A stretch of 64,000 nucleotides of DNA from Biscogniauxia marginata (GCA_022695795.1 MU404059.1:248001-312000), one strand, 5' to 3'; shown: positions 23,527 through 34,320, counted from the first letter of the stretch. The notes: generated by a model from the sequence alone, not told the origin. Made by a program: numbers and translations.

Positions 23527-25606
23527 TGCTTCAACCCTCGCCTAACACGCCGACGGTTTTTCTCGTGAAAGAGGAGGCATCGGCTACGTTCCCTGCGACT
23601 AGAGAGCTGAACCTGCGCATATCGACTGACTTGCTAAGACACCTTCAGGTGGCTGAGCCCACCAAGCCCTACATGCGTTCTGATACGGACAAAATCGTCC
23701 GTCAATGCTTCCAGATCCAAGTTGTATCTCATTCGGTATCCCGCTTCGGCTTTCGCGACGCGCTTCTCGGTGCCTTACAGCTAGCCACGATGGACAGACG
23801 ACGGCTCGGTATGGAATTTTCCGGTCGCCATTTGCAATCCTTTCTCCGACTCGCCTTAGCCCATTGCGCGAAGGAGATTACCGCGCCGTTCCCTCTATAC
23901 CAAGCCGGGCGGATAGATCGCCCGATCCCGCCGGATCTTCATACCTACCTGGCTTCGTTTCTTCAATCCGTCGCCGTCGCAGGGATCTGTCCGACCTTGG
24001 CCGCAGCCCCCGTAGTGGCCTCCGCCTTGCTAGTCGATGCGTACCCACCTCAGAGCCATGGTAGGTCAGCCCCCGTATGCCCTCTCGTAGCGATCTCGCT
24101 GATTGGGTATGTCTGTAGCCTTTGTCCCGGGATCGTTGTTCGCAGCGTATTACCGATCCGAGCTCACGTTGGTAGGAAGGGCCTTGAAGGCTCCCATGCT
24201 CTGCTCTTTGGTCGAGGAGAACTTTGTTCGGATAGCTAGCCGTTCTCCTAGCCGGCTGGGGCGATGTGACGAGGAGCATTGTGTGTGTCTCCAGACGGCT
24301 TCCTTAGGAGCGATGAAGTGTTCCAACGCTTGCGTATTTTGTCTGATCCGGTTTCCCGAACATACCTTGCCGTGTTAGCACCGGCTATGCCGTTCTTGTG
24401 TGACGATATGCGGGTGCGAGATGGATCCCTGGCGGTTCAGGGTATTGGCATGTCCTTTATGCCAGACGGGAAACGATACAACGTTCCTTATCCAGCCACC
24501 TACCGCGGGTCTGCGGGTGTTAAGCTTAAGCGGGCTGCAGTATAAGAGTATGTAGAATTTTTTACGATCCATCTAGAAAGCCGTTCACGTTATTTCGATG
24601 CCTTTCTAGGAGTGCTTTAATATAATCGTCGCTGCTAAGTCCGGTCCGTAACTTGCGTATATACATCTATTTTGATAGCACGACTAACATGGCGAATAGG
24701 GGTCTTTTTCGCGCTAACGCTTTTCGTAAAGGACTAGACATTATCCGATTGCCAATATCACCTATCCCAGCTTAAGCCCCTGCGGCTAGCCAAAGCAGGC
24801 AAGGTTCGCTTCGGAAAGAACCTTTCGTGGAATATAAACACGGTACAGTATTCCAATCGCAGCCGAGTTATCTTGCAAGGCCGGAACGAGCTCATCTCGA
24901 ACTTTATTCCCAACATTCCTAAACAATACCGGTAAGATCTCTCATACTGAATTCCTGGTGGTCTTATTCACATATTTCCAGAGATACGCGTCGTGAAGCT
25001 ATACTATCTCAGCAGCCTGATGTATATATCCGGTACGATGGAGACAACTGGAACGAAAAGAACCTCGCGTCTACATATGGAAACCTTATCGCCTGTTTAT
25101 TTTATGTAGAACTCGAGGCTACACCACGCCTTTGCACCTTCCCAGAGGCCTATTATCTTAAGATATACTGTCGTATACCTCCCGGTCCTGCCCTAGTAGA
25201 TCTTCTCGCAAAGCTCCATCGAGATCGAGTCGAGCTTTTGTACCGTAGCGATGAAGTACAATATAATACAGTCCCATTATGCATACCCGAAGTGGTAGCA
25301 CGATGCAAACGCTCCCAGCCATTTCGTCAAGGAATTCTGATGCAAATTCAGTCAGCTTTCACATCACTCGATATTAAAATAAAAGGGGCATAGGAAAGCC
25401 TGCAAAACATAAGCCATTGTCCCTATATACTTGCGGAGCTAGTTCGTGATCAAGATTGTTATACTTATAAAGAAGGCGGTCATCAGACTAAAATACGACC
25501 GGGAGAGGGTACTTATAAAGGTACAGAATTAAATGCAGCACTAGATAGGTTATACGAAACATTGGCCCGAATCTATTATATGGAAGATTGTCCTTATCCC
25601 CCCTAA
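23527..25606 (+). pseudogene. Relic of a patatin-like phospholipase with RING-like zinc finger
   Basis: Pieces of one large fungal patatin-like protein can be read in order. The N-terminal part (to about 24239) includes FLRLALAHCAKEITAPFPLY and PVVASALLVDAYPP. After a frame change comes a Cys/His finger (about 24331-24450: CVFCLIRF, HRLCRSCV, ACPLC), interrupted by a TAG at 24376-24378. The patatin entry motif PPTAGLRVLSL (about 24498-24530) follows. The oxyanion loop (normally DGGGxRG) is destroyed. The nucleophile elbow (normally GTSSG) reads AAKSG near 24655, between two TAG stops. About 200 residues of the catalytic domain seem deleted. The C-terminal domain is well preserved from about 24978 (GNLIACLFYVELEATPR) with one TAG near 25391. 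Intact relatives hydrolyse membrane or storage lipids. This copy cannot make an active enzyme. Family assignment rests on remembered motif order. Confidence 0.6.
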
Positions 25607-25652
25607 AACAAATATGGTGATAATACACAATAATACGAATAAGCATGTAAGA

Positions 25653-28069
25653 CTATTTTCCAGCGATAGTTACCTCTAGGTCGGTCTGAGCGGCCCGTAG
25701 AATCTCCTTCATCCGAGCATATAGCTTCTCATCTTCTTTTTTCCACCTTCCGCCGTTCGGAAAGACCGCTTGCCGTAGCTGATTAACCCAAGGTACCAAG
25801 GGTTAATAATATACCGCAGTGATTTGACAATATCTTGGAAAACATATCCTAGTCAGATATAGCACCGAGCTTCATCTCGGCTAGCTCTTCCGGCTCGACA
25901 AAGTTCCACTTATTAAATCGTGGGACGAGCCTACTTTTGCCGGGGCCGTCATAATGAATACATATCCAGAATAGCACCCAGAAAAAAGATTCAAGGTCGT
26001 GCATAAAGGAATGCTGCTCGCCTAAAAGTGTACCGATAGCCATAAACGCTCTCGTGCCGGTCCTTCCTTGCGCACCTGACGCGCTTTTTCGCTATTCGTA
26101 TATAGCAAGGTCAAGGTCGATCAAAAATACAAGCCACGAAGGGTTATCCGGGTCCTCGTTTATCATTAAGTTATTAGCCGAAATATCCCGATGAAGTAAG
26201 CCAGCGTTACGCAAGGACTCATGTCCCTAAATGCACCCTTCTAATGCGCTAAGGAAGGCTTGAGGGGAGCTCGCTTCGTAAATGGGCTTTCCATAATCCC
26301 TAATAATAACACGTCGATGGATTCGATTAGCCGGCAGATTGCTATCGGCCTTGGTCGGGGATGTAGAGCAGGATCGTTTGTTAACCGGTAGAGGAGCGCT
26401 GGTTTGACTGGATGGCCGCTTCGTGCCGGCTGCGCTGCTGCCCTGGCCCTTCCGTAAATCCGTTACTATAATCGTGGTCGGCAAAGGGATGGAGCGTCTA
26501 GGTCGGTAATTCCCCGCCTCTGTGACATTCATCCCGCCGCGAACGTTATGCTGAATATCATCTACCTGGCCGCGGACGTACACGGTCTCGTGATGGTAAT
26601 ATCGGGCCACGTTGACGACCTTTTTGTCGGTTACGTCTCGAAGCAGCTCGCCTTCTTCTTCACGTTCCACGTATTGCCAGGAATCCTTAATCACGAGTGT
26701 TATTTGCGGGTTATCTTCGCGATGCGCTTTCTAACAAGTCGTTACGCGCCCGGCGACGCAAGGTGTTCGCTTAATTCGCTCGTCGATAACTAGTTGCTCG
26801 ACTTGACTATTCCGTGTAATTTTGATATATTGCCGGTCATTATCGGAAAGAATAGTAGGGTCGAATTCAAGGTTTTTTTCCGTCATCCAGAAAAACCCAA
26901 GAATGGTGGCTACAAATTGCAGCCCATCCTCGTGAATATCGAACCGTTCGGATACGATGCCGCCGAGGCGGTCAAACTCCCAAACCCTCATGATCGAGCC
27001 ATAAAGGGTAAAATCTAGCACGAAACGACGAGTATCTTGGGCGGCGAGAACCTCCCTAGCATACCTCCCTAGGTCAAGCCACGCTTTCGAGGCCGTATTA
27101 GCGGATGGGTTACTCTTGAGCTCTCCAGGGATGAGAATCTGCGACTAATAACAACGAGAATCTCGTCTGGCGTCGGGGTCGCTGACGAAGCCGACGTCCA
27201 GCTTGCGTTCTGCCGTGGAGCCCCGGATGGGTTTGTTGGGTTGTGCCAACGGTCGTCGTCGGCGCGCTGGGCTCGGCCTGATAGCTTCCGCAAATGTTGC
27301 TAGCCTTTCGATCACGTCCGCAAACCAGGCCAGGACACCATCCTGGTTCGCGTCTTCCGGCCATCCACGCCATCCTTCATCAAATATAGGGTTGTCACCT
27401 TCTGTGCATCTCTGGAGGACAGCCTCGGACGCTGCCTCGAGGCCTGCGACGCGTCCGAAATATGTCTCGCGGAATTGGGGGAGCCCGACATAGAGAGGAC
27501 CAAGTTCCAACTTAAGGACCTTATCCATATCTTGTCGATACTCGGACGAGTTCGCGAAGCTGCCCGTGTTGTGGAGCCATGGTGTTTGTTGGCGGGAAGA
27601 TGCGATCGGCTGGGGAGGCGGAGTGGGTTCGGTAACGGCTTTGTAGACCTGGTCCCAAATGAGGGCGTCGTTTGGATTGTCGGCAAGGGTTGCTTGGAGG
27701 AGAGGCTTGATGCGGCTGTAGTCGAAATCATCGGAGTTAATGGCAGAATTTAGTCTCGATAGGTCACCAAAGAGATTTTTATTTCTGTTACGAGAGGGAA
27801 GCAAGCGAGAGATTCGGAGTATTTGTAACGCTGAAAGAAGACCGATGGCCAGATCCTGAATCTCTATATACTAGTTAGCAAAGGATAAGATCTGCTGCAT
27901 GATCAGTTCAATTCATCTTACCTTCCTCGCCAACCTGATCAAGCGCGTTTATCGTATGTGAGATGCTACGATCTTCGCATATCGACTGGAACGATGCGCG
28001 AAAGGCATCAAGACCTTTCCCAATAGGATGTGCCTGGATTATGTCTGATAGCGGAGGTGTATCTGTCAT
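25653..28069 (-). pseudogene. FunK1-type fungal protein kinase, inactivated by in-frame stops
   Basis: The reading starts at ATG 28069 (MTDTPPLSDIIQA). A first intron (GTAAG...CTAAC...TATAG, about 27853-27920) joins in phase. The frame then stays the same for over 600 codons, with family motifs in order: ILIPGELKSNPSAN, TRRFVLDFTLYGSIMRVWEF, LVIKDSWQYVEREEEGELLR (catalytic Lys), RRVIIRDYGKPIY, LLHRDISANNLMIN (catalytic loop) and LIDLDLA (metal loop). HSFMHDLESFFWVLFWICIHY-like sequence and PLVPWVNQLRQAVFPNGGRW near the end complete it. TAG stops occur at 27145-27147 and 26731-26733 (both where the family has Trp), 26227-26229, 26092-26094 (family Gln) and 25849-25851. A TAA lies at 25803-25805 and one frameshift between about 25810 and 25849. 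FunK1 kinases are expanded in fungi and often sit near HET/STAND genes; substrates are unknown. Confidence 0.8.
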
Positions 28070-28906
28070 GGCGGGATAGATGGATGTGGTGATCGAAAAG
28101 GGGGAAGGGCCCAATTGGGTCGGAAAGTGAACCAAGAAAGGCGCGTCTCGTCATGTAGGCAGTGCACGGGTACGGGTCGGTATGGGGGTGATGAGCTAAT
28201 GCTGTGGGGCCACGAGAAGTCTAGTGTACTGGTATCGAAATTCATCCTTTGATTACTAATTCGTGCCAAACTACGAGCTCTATAAGCCAGGCGTTACTGG
28301 TAGCATCGTGAGGGTTTTCGTCCAAGGGATACTAGTAACCTTACACGACTGTTATTCTGAGAGGGAGCTCCTAAGAAATTTCAACACAGATATGCTACCA
28401 TCATCCAATACTAGGCGTACTTGGCCATGCCAACGCCCTCGCCTTGGGTGACCAGGAGGTGACCAGGAATACCGCTGTAATAAGATTGATTCACGCCATC
28501 AGAAAACCCCTTTGCCCACAATGCTGACATCTTCCCCATAGAGGCCTAGTAAGACAGTAGTACGGATGACAGCTTGAAATTTGTGAAGAAATTATCATAG
28601 CGCTATGTCCAATGCATTTTCCTCGCCGCTTTCTGATCATTACAATCATCCCAATACAACGGCGCTCGCAATATTGACGAAGGAGATCCAGCAAGTGGAG
28701 CTAAGTTTTGTACCCCAGTTCGAACAAGCGAAAAAAAAAACCAAAACGTCAGTACGAGACAAATCGAAATCAGTCGGCTTCGTAAGAAGCTCGATAGACG
28801 GCAGGCCAATCTCGTCTAGTAGGTATTCTCTTATTCCTTCATAGTCGTAACGGCTTGAGGCTCGATTGGTAGCGGCCAGTCCATCCTTGTTTAAGAACTT
28901 GTTTAA
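28070..28906. other. Gap between kinase and AAA relics
   Basis: This divergent interval should hold the kinase promoter and the lost N-terminus of the AAA gene. A plus-strand frame at 28605-28844, with an A-run at about 28731, can be read as a helical segment rich in Lys/Gln/Arg. It may be a frame-shifted remnant of the AAA N-terminal region, but this is only a guess. Confidence 0.3.
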
Positions 28907-30157
28907 TGCGAACTGGATGGATCGATTTCGGTAGTCGATTCACATTTCGAGAGGAAAGAAGTAGAGAAAACCGGAGATGTTAAAATCAGTCAGGACATCA
29001 TACAAGGCAAGGCGAACAACCTCATCATATTACTCCATGGCGTACCGGGTGTAGGGAAAACGGCAACTGCGGAGGCAGTGGCAGATGTCAATAACAAGCC
29101 TTTATTTCCCATTACGTGTGGTGATCTGGGACTAGAACCAGATAAGGTAGAGGTCAAATTGTCTGAGATCTTCCAGTTGGCTAATAGGTGGAACTGCGTC
29201 TTACTGCTGGACGAGGCGGACGCGTTCCTTGCTGCTCGCAGGATAGAGGACTTGAAACGTAATGCCCTCGTTTCAGGTAAAGTCTCCAATTTCCTAACGA
29301 TGGTGCAGGTAGTAGGGTCTAGGCTCGGACTTGGACGCGTAGTTGACATGAAGTCCACAGTTTTCCTTAGAATCCTCATATTAACAACAAATCGCGTCGG
29401 CACCATCGATGAGGCGTTCCAGTCACGGATCCACGCCATGTTGTACTATCCTCCCTTGACCTATGACCAAACCAGAGAGATCTTCAAGATGAACATCAAC
29501 CGATTAAACAAGATCGATAACCAGAGGAAATCCACGACTAGGCAGCCAGCAATTGAGATCGATGAGGAGCGCATCCTAGATTTTGCTGAGGATCACTTCA
29601 AAAGAGACAAAACTGAAAGATGGAATGGACGTCAAATCCGTAACGCCTTTCAGATCGCCTCATCAATGGCCTGGTATGATTGGTCCAGGCAAAATCATGG
29701 TTCCGATTCAGAGGTGCCGCCTACACTTGACGATCGACATTTCGAGCGTGTCGCTTCTGCAACCCAACAGTTTCGCTTATATCTGCGGGAAGCTCGAGGA
29801 AAAGATGACTGGGAGCTTGTGTAGGAACACAATGAACGCGCTGATGAATTTAATTCGTCACCCTCGTACCCAGATCGTTGGTCACCTAGGGTCAGACACC
29901 CAAATCGTCGCCCCGTAGTAGGCTGACGTTCGCAAGAATCTCATCGCAATAGCGCCTACTCACGATACGATGATGAACGGGGTGACCGTCGCTACCCACG
30001 CGATCATAGATCGAGCTACTCTGCCCGGCACTCCCCGGATCCACCAGCCAAGAGGGAAAGAAGGCGGGAGTCTCGAAGCCCGCGGCCGTCCAAATCCGAA
30101 TATCACAACAGCGCCCGCGCGGGGAGAGATTTATCTCCCGAATCAGAAGATAGATAA
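28907..30157 (+). pseudogene. AAA ATPase relic with RS-rich tail
   Basis: The core ATPase is readable from about 28976: Walker A GVPGVGKTA (about 29040-29066), Walker B CVLLLDEADAFL, then an intron 29277-29360 (84 nt) that joins ALVS to VFLRIL in phase. Sensor-1 LTTNRVGT, the RWNGRQIRNAFQIA block and a DDRHFERVA segment follow. This matches the fungal AAA proteins that usually carry a DUF7025-like N-terminus. Here no ATG precedes Walker A in frame, because a TAA stands at 28904-28906. About seven residues normally between VFLRIL and LTTN are missing. After TAG 29822-29824 the same frame continues through TGA 29924-29926 into an Arg/Ser-rich tail (about 29950-30150, for example YSRYDDERGDRRYPR) to a TAA at 30157. 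CAG-to-TAG and CGA-to-TGA changes explain the two stops. It is probably not functional. Confidence 0.7.
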
Positions 30158-30941
30158 TTACCGAACTATACACCGGGGCATACAGTGAGACATCATGAGT
30201 CATCACTTGAACAACACAAGGGTTCCAAATTCGAACGTCAGGCAGCAAACTTTTGTTCGGTTCGTTTAGTATGATTCTGCAGTAGATTTTCTTCACAATA
30301 TTAAGAATGTGTTGAACAGGGAATCAATTGCGAACGCTATCGAAAAGTATTGGGCTAATTCAGGGATACAGAGTGTGGCATGGATTTTGAAACGATACTA
30401 TATCTTGGATCATGTTTATGGGCTTGGGAAGTCAATGGCAACATAACAACTTAACGTATCTTTTTCTTTAGTACTTCTCAGAGATTATACAAGACACATA
30501 TTCTTCCACCAATTTCAACTCCTAATAGTGCGCTATGCTACCCTACAATAAGTCTATTATGAATACAGTCTTGAGAGATTTTGACCGACGATGAATTGAC
30601 TTGTTTTATACGTGACGTACGTGCAGTGCCTAGATCACAAATTGTCAAGTATGAAACATCTAGAGAAGCTAGTTCGTTAAGATACAAATCATCATGCTGT
30701 TATTTGCCTTAGCGCAACATGATATACTCACTACAAAATGAATCACATTAGTCTATTGGAAATTCAGGTTCATAGCCTTCGAAAAGTATATAAATAGCAA
30801 TGGGACTTTTGTCTTCTTACCTAGGATCTGTAGACACTTCGGTTGCCAAAGGGAACTTCACTTAACGCTCCCACCTAGCCTACTTAAAAACGCGCGTAAA
30901 AACCAAGCCCAACCAGCCCACATCTTTTACTCTCAGACAAG
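30158..30941. other. Gene-free stretch with TATA box near its end
   Basis: AT-rich DNA without coding signal separates the AAA relic from a small ORF. The only regulatory-looking sequence is the TATA element listed separately. Confidence 0.4.
30789..30796 (+). promoter_or_regulatory. TATA box candidate (TATAAATA)
   Basis: A consensus TATAAATA lies about 146 bases before the ATG of the 54-codon ORF at 30942. Spacing allows a transcription start near 30825 and a leader of roughly 115 nt. Confidence 0.4.
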
Positions 30942-31106
30942 ATGTCGTCGGAGCACGCGGGAACCTGTGGCGATTGTGGCGAGTGGAAGACTACTTGGGA
31001 TTGCGACTACTGCGTAGCTAGAAAGCGGGAGGAAGAGAGAGAGCGAAGACGGGTGGAAAAGGCGAGGAAAGAGGCCGAGAAGAAGAAGAAGGAGAGCGAG
31101 AAATAA
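30942..31106 (+). CDS. Small Cys-rich, highly charged protein, 54 aa
   Basis: The ORF encodes 54 residues. The first 27 contain two CxxC pairs (TCGDCG and DCDYC), spaced like a small zinc-binding knuckle. The second half is an uninterrupted Arg/Lys/Glu helix (KREEERERRRVEKARKEAEK) that could form a coiled coil. A TATA box lies 146 bases upstream and the ATG has A at -3 (CAAGATG). No signal peptide is seen, so an intracellular role is likely. I do not recognise a named family. The opposite-strand frame is a Leu-rich mirror of the charged helix and was discarded. A longer spliced version cannot be ruled out. Confidence 0.45.
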   Translation: MSSEHAGTCGDCGEWKTTWDCDYCVARKREEERERRRVEKARKEAEKKKKESEK

Positions 31107-32103
31107 ATTCGAGAGAAAATGCAAGAAAGGTATGAAGGAGAATAGTCAGCGAGGAGGAAAGGCTGGGAAGAGAAACTAGCTTATTATGCGTCGCGAATGG
31201 CCTTAAGACACTACCTTTTTGGAATCAGAAAACGGGGGATTAGAAAAACACAGTTAGGGTTCTTATTCATAGATTTTTAATGTGTCAACACATTCTTTAT
31301 GAAGGGAAAAAAAAAGCCTCTTGCAGGTTAGCACTTCAACTCCTTGCGAATAAAAAGACTAGTCTACCTTTTACAACACATAAACATCAGTTTACTGCAG
31401 CTGTGGATATGCAAGTACGCATTCCATTCTCTTCAAGTGGATTTTGCTGTACGATTGGCCGTAAATATTCTCATGTATTGAAAAAGGATTCCTGTTTACT
31501 TTCCCAGTTAATGCTACTAGAGGCAGACGGACTCAGTATTCAAGCTTGTTGGCTTGCACAGGTAGCTAGGCATCATTAAGTAATAATAGACGAGGAGGTA
31601 GTTATGCAAGATAGATAGGTGTACTTCCCTTGTACCAAGTAAACAAATAAGAGAAACAATCTCAAATATGGAGTCTTATAACGTAAGAGATCCTCTATTT
31701 AGAGGCCCAAGAATTTCAAGTTTTCAAGAAAAAAAATACCGGAGAATATCAGCTTCAGGCCACGATAAATCGTATAATTATTCCTCCATTCGGGTGTCGT
31801 ATTTAGTGACCCCCGGATCTTGGCGCAATTCATGATGTCTCGTCCGAATTAACAAGGACCCCCCACCCACTTCCTCTTCCGTCTAGGAAGGTGACGGTGG
31901 AGAGAGATAGGTAATTAAGATAGCACGATTGAGATGCTGCTGGTTAATCTGAGCTAGCAAGGGGGTTATGTAGAGGGGTTTATAAGTAGAAACATCTACC
32001 CTCGATAGGAACCGGTACGTGGATATGAGTGAACGCTCCAGTCATGAATGAATGAATGGATAACTAGCAAATATTCACATCGTTGGCTCATATCACACAT
32101 CAT
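31107..32103. other. Gene-free stretch before the metallopeptidase
   Basis: No supported gene; a 99-codon frame at 31280-31579 has no family signal and ordinary AT-rich composition. The stretch ends in the promoter region of the M6-type peptidase, including a TATA-like site near 31981. Confidence 0.4.
31981..31988 (+). promoter_or_regulatory. TATA-like element (TATAAGTA)
   Basis: TATAAGTA stands 123 bases before the first in-frame ATG of the metallopeptidase gene, a normal distance for a core promoter. Confidence 0.3.
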
Positions 32104-33291
32104 ATGGGAAACATGGAGTTATTCGGGTTCCCGCTCCGGAGATGGGGATGGCTCGCCTACGCGATGGCAGCATCCGCATCCGCGACAAGCACCCCCGCAA
32201 ACCGCCGCCAGGCCGACGTCTCGGCGTGCAAGCTCGCGGCGGACCCGAGCGCGGACCTGAGCGCCGGGTTCGGGTTCGCGGCGGACTGCGCGCCGAGCGT
32301 CGGCACGCTGAGCGCCTTCATGATGTTCGTCGACTTCGCCGACGGGGCCGCGACCGAGACGGCGGAGAGCCTGCGCGACTTCTTCCTGCCGGCGGCGGCG
32401 GACTGGTACGCGGCGTCGTCGTACGGCGCGCTGGCCCTGAACGTGACGGCCGACACCTCGCGCTTCTACCGCATGCCGGCGGCGGCGGCGAGCTACGGCT
32501 GGGACCGCGGGCTCTCGGCCGAGGCCCACCTCGAGTACATCCAGGACGCGCTCGACGCGTACGGGCAGGACATCGCGCCCGTCGACGTCCTGTACGTCGT
32601 GCCGACGGCCGACGCGGCCGCCATCTCGTTCAGCCCGACGTACATGGGCGACGTGGCGACGCGCGGCGGCGCCCACGTCGCGGGCAAGGCCGTCACGTTC
32701 GGCTACGACGCGTACGCGGCCTGGCGCTTCCTCGTGCTCAACCACGAGACCGGGCACACCATGTGCCTGCCCGACTACTACCCGTCGGACGGCCGCGAGA
32801 CGGGCCTGTTCGTCGGCGGGTGGGACCTCATGGGCCTCATCAGCGGGCCCGGCCCGGACTACTTCGCCTGGGACAAGTGGCGGCTGGGCTGGTTGGGTGA
32901 CGACCGGATCGAGTGCGTGGCGGAGGCGGGCCAGAGCACGCACGTCCTGTCGCCGCTGGGGGTGACGGGCGGGAAGAAGGCCGTCGTCGTGAAGCATAAC
33001 AGCACGGACGCATTGGTTGCGGAGGTGCGCACGGCCCAGGGCCTTGACGCGGACGTGTGCGCCACCGGCGTCCTGCTGTACACGGTGTCGACGGAGACGC
33101 CGTCGGGCAATGGCCCAGTAAAGGTTTTAGACGCGACGCCCGGTTCGGGAGGTTGTGCTGGCGATGAGCTGAATGATGCGACGTTGAGTTTGGACGGCGA
33201 GAGCTCATATACGGTTGCGGACTGGGGTATTAAAGTCACGGTCGTGGAGACGGCTGGTGACCAATTCACGATATCGGTTGAGCTTTCATAA
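32104..33291 (+). CDS. M6-type zinc metallopeptidase, very GC-rich
   Basis: An intronless gene; from the ATG at 32104 it gives 395 residues (a second ATG at 32113 is equally possible). The zinc site is HETGH (His 214, Glu 215, His 218), followed by LPDYY and then GGWDLMG, the layout of M6/immune-inhibitor-A-like peptidases (HExxHxxGLPD, Met-containing turn). The N-terminus has a weak hydrophobic stretch (GWLAYAMAASASA) that could serve as a signal peptide, which would make the enzyme secreted. The C-terminal 130 residues are beta-rich. The gene is strikingly GC-rich with C or G at most third positions, while the DNA on both sides is AT-rich. Lack of introns and this composition suggest acquisition from a high-GC donor, or strong codon bias; only a phylogeny can decide. 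Confidence 0.8.
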   Translation: MGNMELFGFPLRRWGWLAYAMAASASATSTPANRRQADVSACKLAADPSADLSAGFGFAADCAPSVGTLSAFMMFVDFADGAATETAESLRDFFLPAAADWYAASSYGALALNVTADTSRFYRMPAAAASYGWDRGLSAEAHLEYIQDALDAYGQDIAPVDVLYVVPTADAAAISFSPTYMGDVATRGGAHVAGKAVTFGYDAYAAWRFLVLNHETGHTMCLPDYYPSDGRETGLFVGGWDLMGLISGPGPDYFAWDKWRLGWLGDDRIECVAEAGQSTHVLSPLGVTGGKKAVVVKHNSTDALVAEVRTAQGLDADVCATGVLLYTVSTETPSGNGPVKVLDATPGSGGCAGDELNDATLSLDGESSYTVADWGIKVTVVETAGDQFTISVELS

Positions 33292-33533
33292 TGGATAAGC
33301 TGTCATTTATTCTTTACTTGTAGATATAACAGCTTTAACTTGTAATATACCCTCGACCCCACTAGTTGAAGTATACAGGATTTGTACATTCGGCTTTACT
33401 CTGTGGACAAAACGAATAACCATTAATAGGTCTTGTATGCTGCTATGTGTAGTTCCGTCTATGATACGTGCGCCTCACTTCTACAACCCCTTGGCATCTT
33501 GATGAATCCAGGGCCTATCCCTTCGTTCCAATC

Positions 33534-34320
33534 TCAGAACGGTGGTTCGAGCGCTAGAAAGCGATAATCATGGTTGCGGTATTTGTCGGTGAGCATGGTG
33601 AGTTCTTTACACATCCCGACAACCTCGAGGTATTCAAATCCTAATAAAGAACATCTTAGTTGGTTTAAACATTGACTGGGCGAGACGGTGCTGCTTACTA
33701 GCGTTAAGAAACTCAATGAAGGACTTCATCCCTTTCCTCACCTCTACGGGGACCATGTCAAGGAATCGGCTCTTCAAAGTGGCAATTGAGCCGTCAAAGT
33801 GTGGCAATCGGCACCATGTTTCCACAATTAGCGCGGCCTGGACGTAAAGCTTGAAGGCCCCTGGGTCGTGTAGACTAGGCTCAACAGTAGGTACTATCTC
33901 CCATGCTGACGTGTCGAACGAGTGGATTAGCTCCCAGGTGGAACATAAGAGATCCTTCAGTTGGTGGTCAGGTAGAAAATCATCTAGGGACCTCCCCCAT
34001 TCGTTCTTACTGGAGAATCGCTCGAAGAATTCGTCAAGGCCCTCCGGTCCGGTGACTGATGCCGCCAAAACAGCCATTGTCCCATACTTGATGATAGAAG
34101 TGCAGCTGATGCCAGTGTTCTGGCGAGCTAACACAACTGCGTGTTTCAAGCTGATGTTCAGTTTGATTTGGTTCCGGTTGTCCTGGTATATGGCGCTTAG
34201 ATCCTTGCAAGTGCATGCCAGAGCACTGGCAGATCTCTGATCGGGCATATGCGAGAAGATATGCAGCCACAGTTCGTATGGAACTGCACGGATGTATGGA
34301 AAGCTGGTGGTGATATCCAT
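33534..34320 (-). CDS. F-box domain protein, 242 aa
   Basis: Exons 33699-34320 and 33534-33640 are joined over a 58-nt intron (GTAAGC...CTAAG...TTTATTAG). The join keeps phase and replaces a read-through tail by FEYLEVVGMCKELTMLTDKY. An F-box lies at residues about 10-50 (AVPYELWLHIFSHMP, then ALACTCKDLSAIY). The rest is helical, without a named domain. Such proteins are likely Skp1-binding subunits of SCF ubiquitin ligases with unknown substrates. The ATG at 34320 directly precedes the F-box, as in other small fungal F-box proteins. Confidence 0.75.

Noticed and set aside
32119..32997. Long minus- and plus-strand alternative frames within the M6 peptidase gene
   Set aside because: High GC removes stop codons from all frames; the alternative translations are Arg/Val/Gly-rich nonsense.
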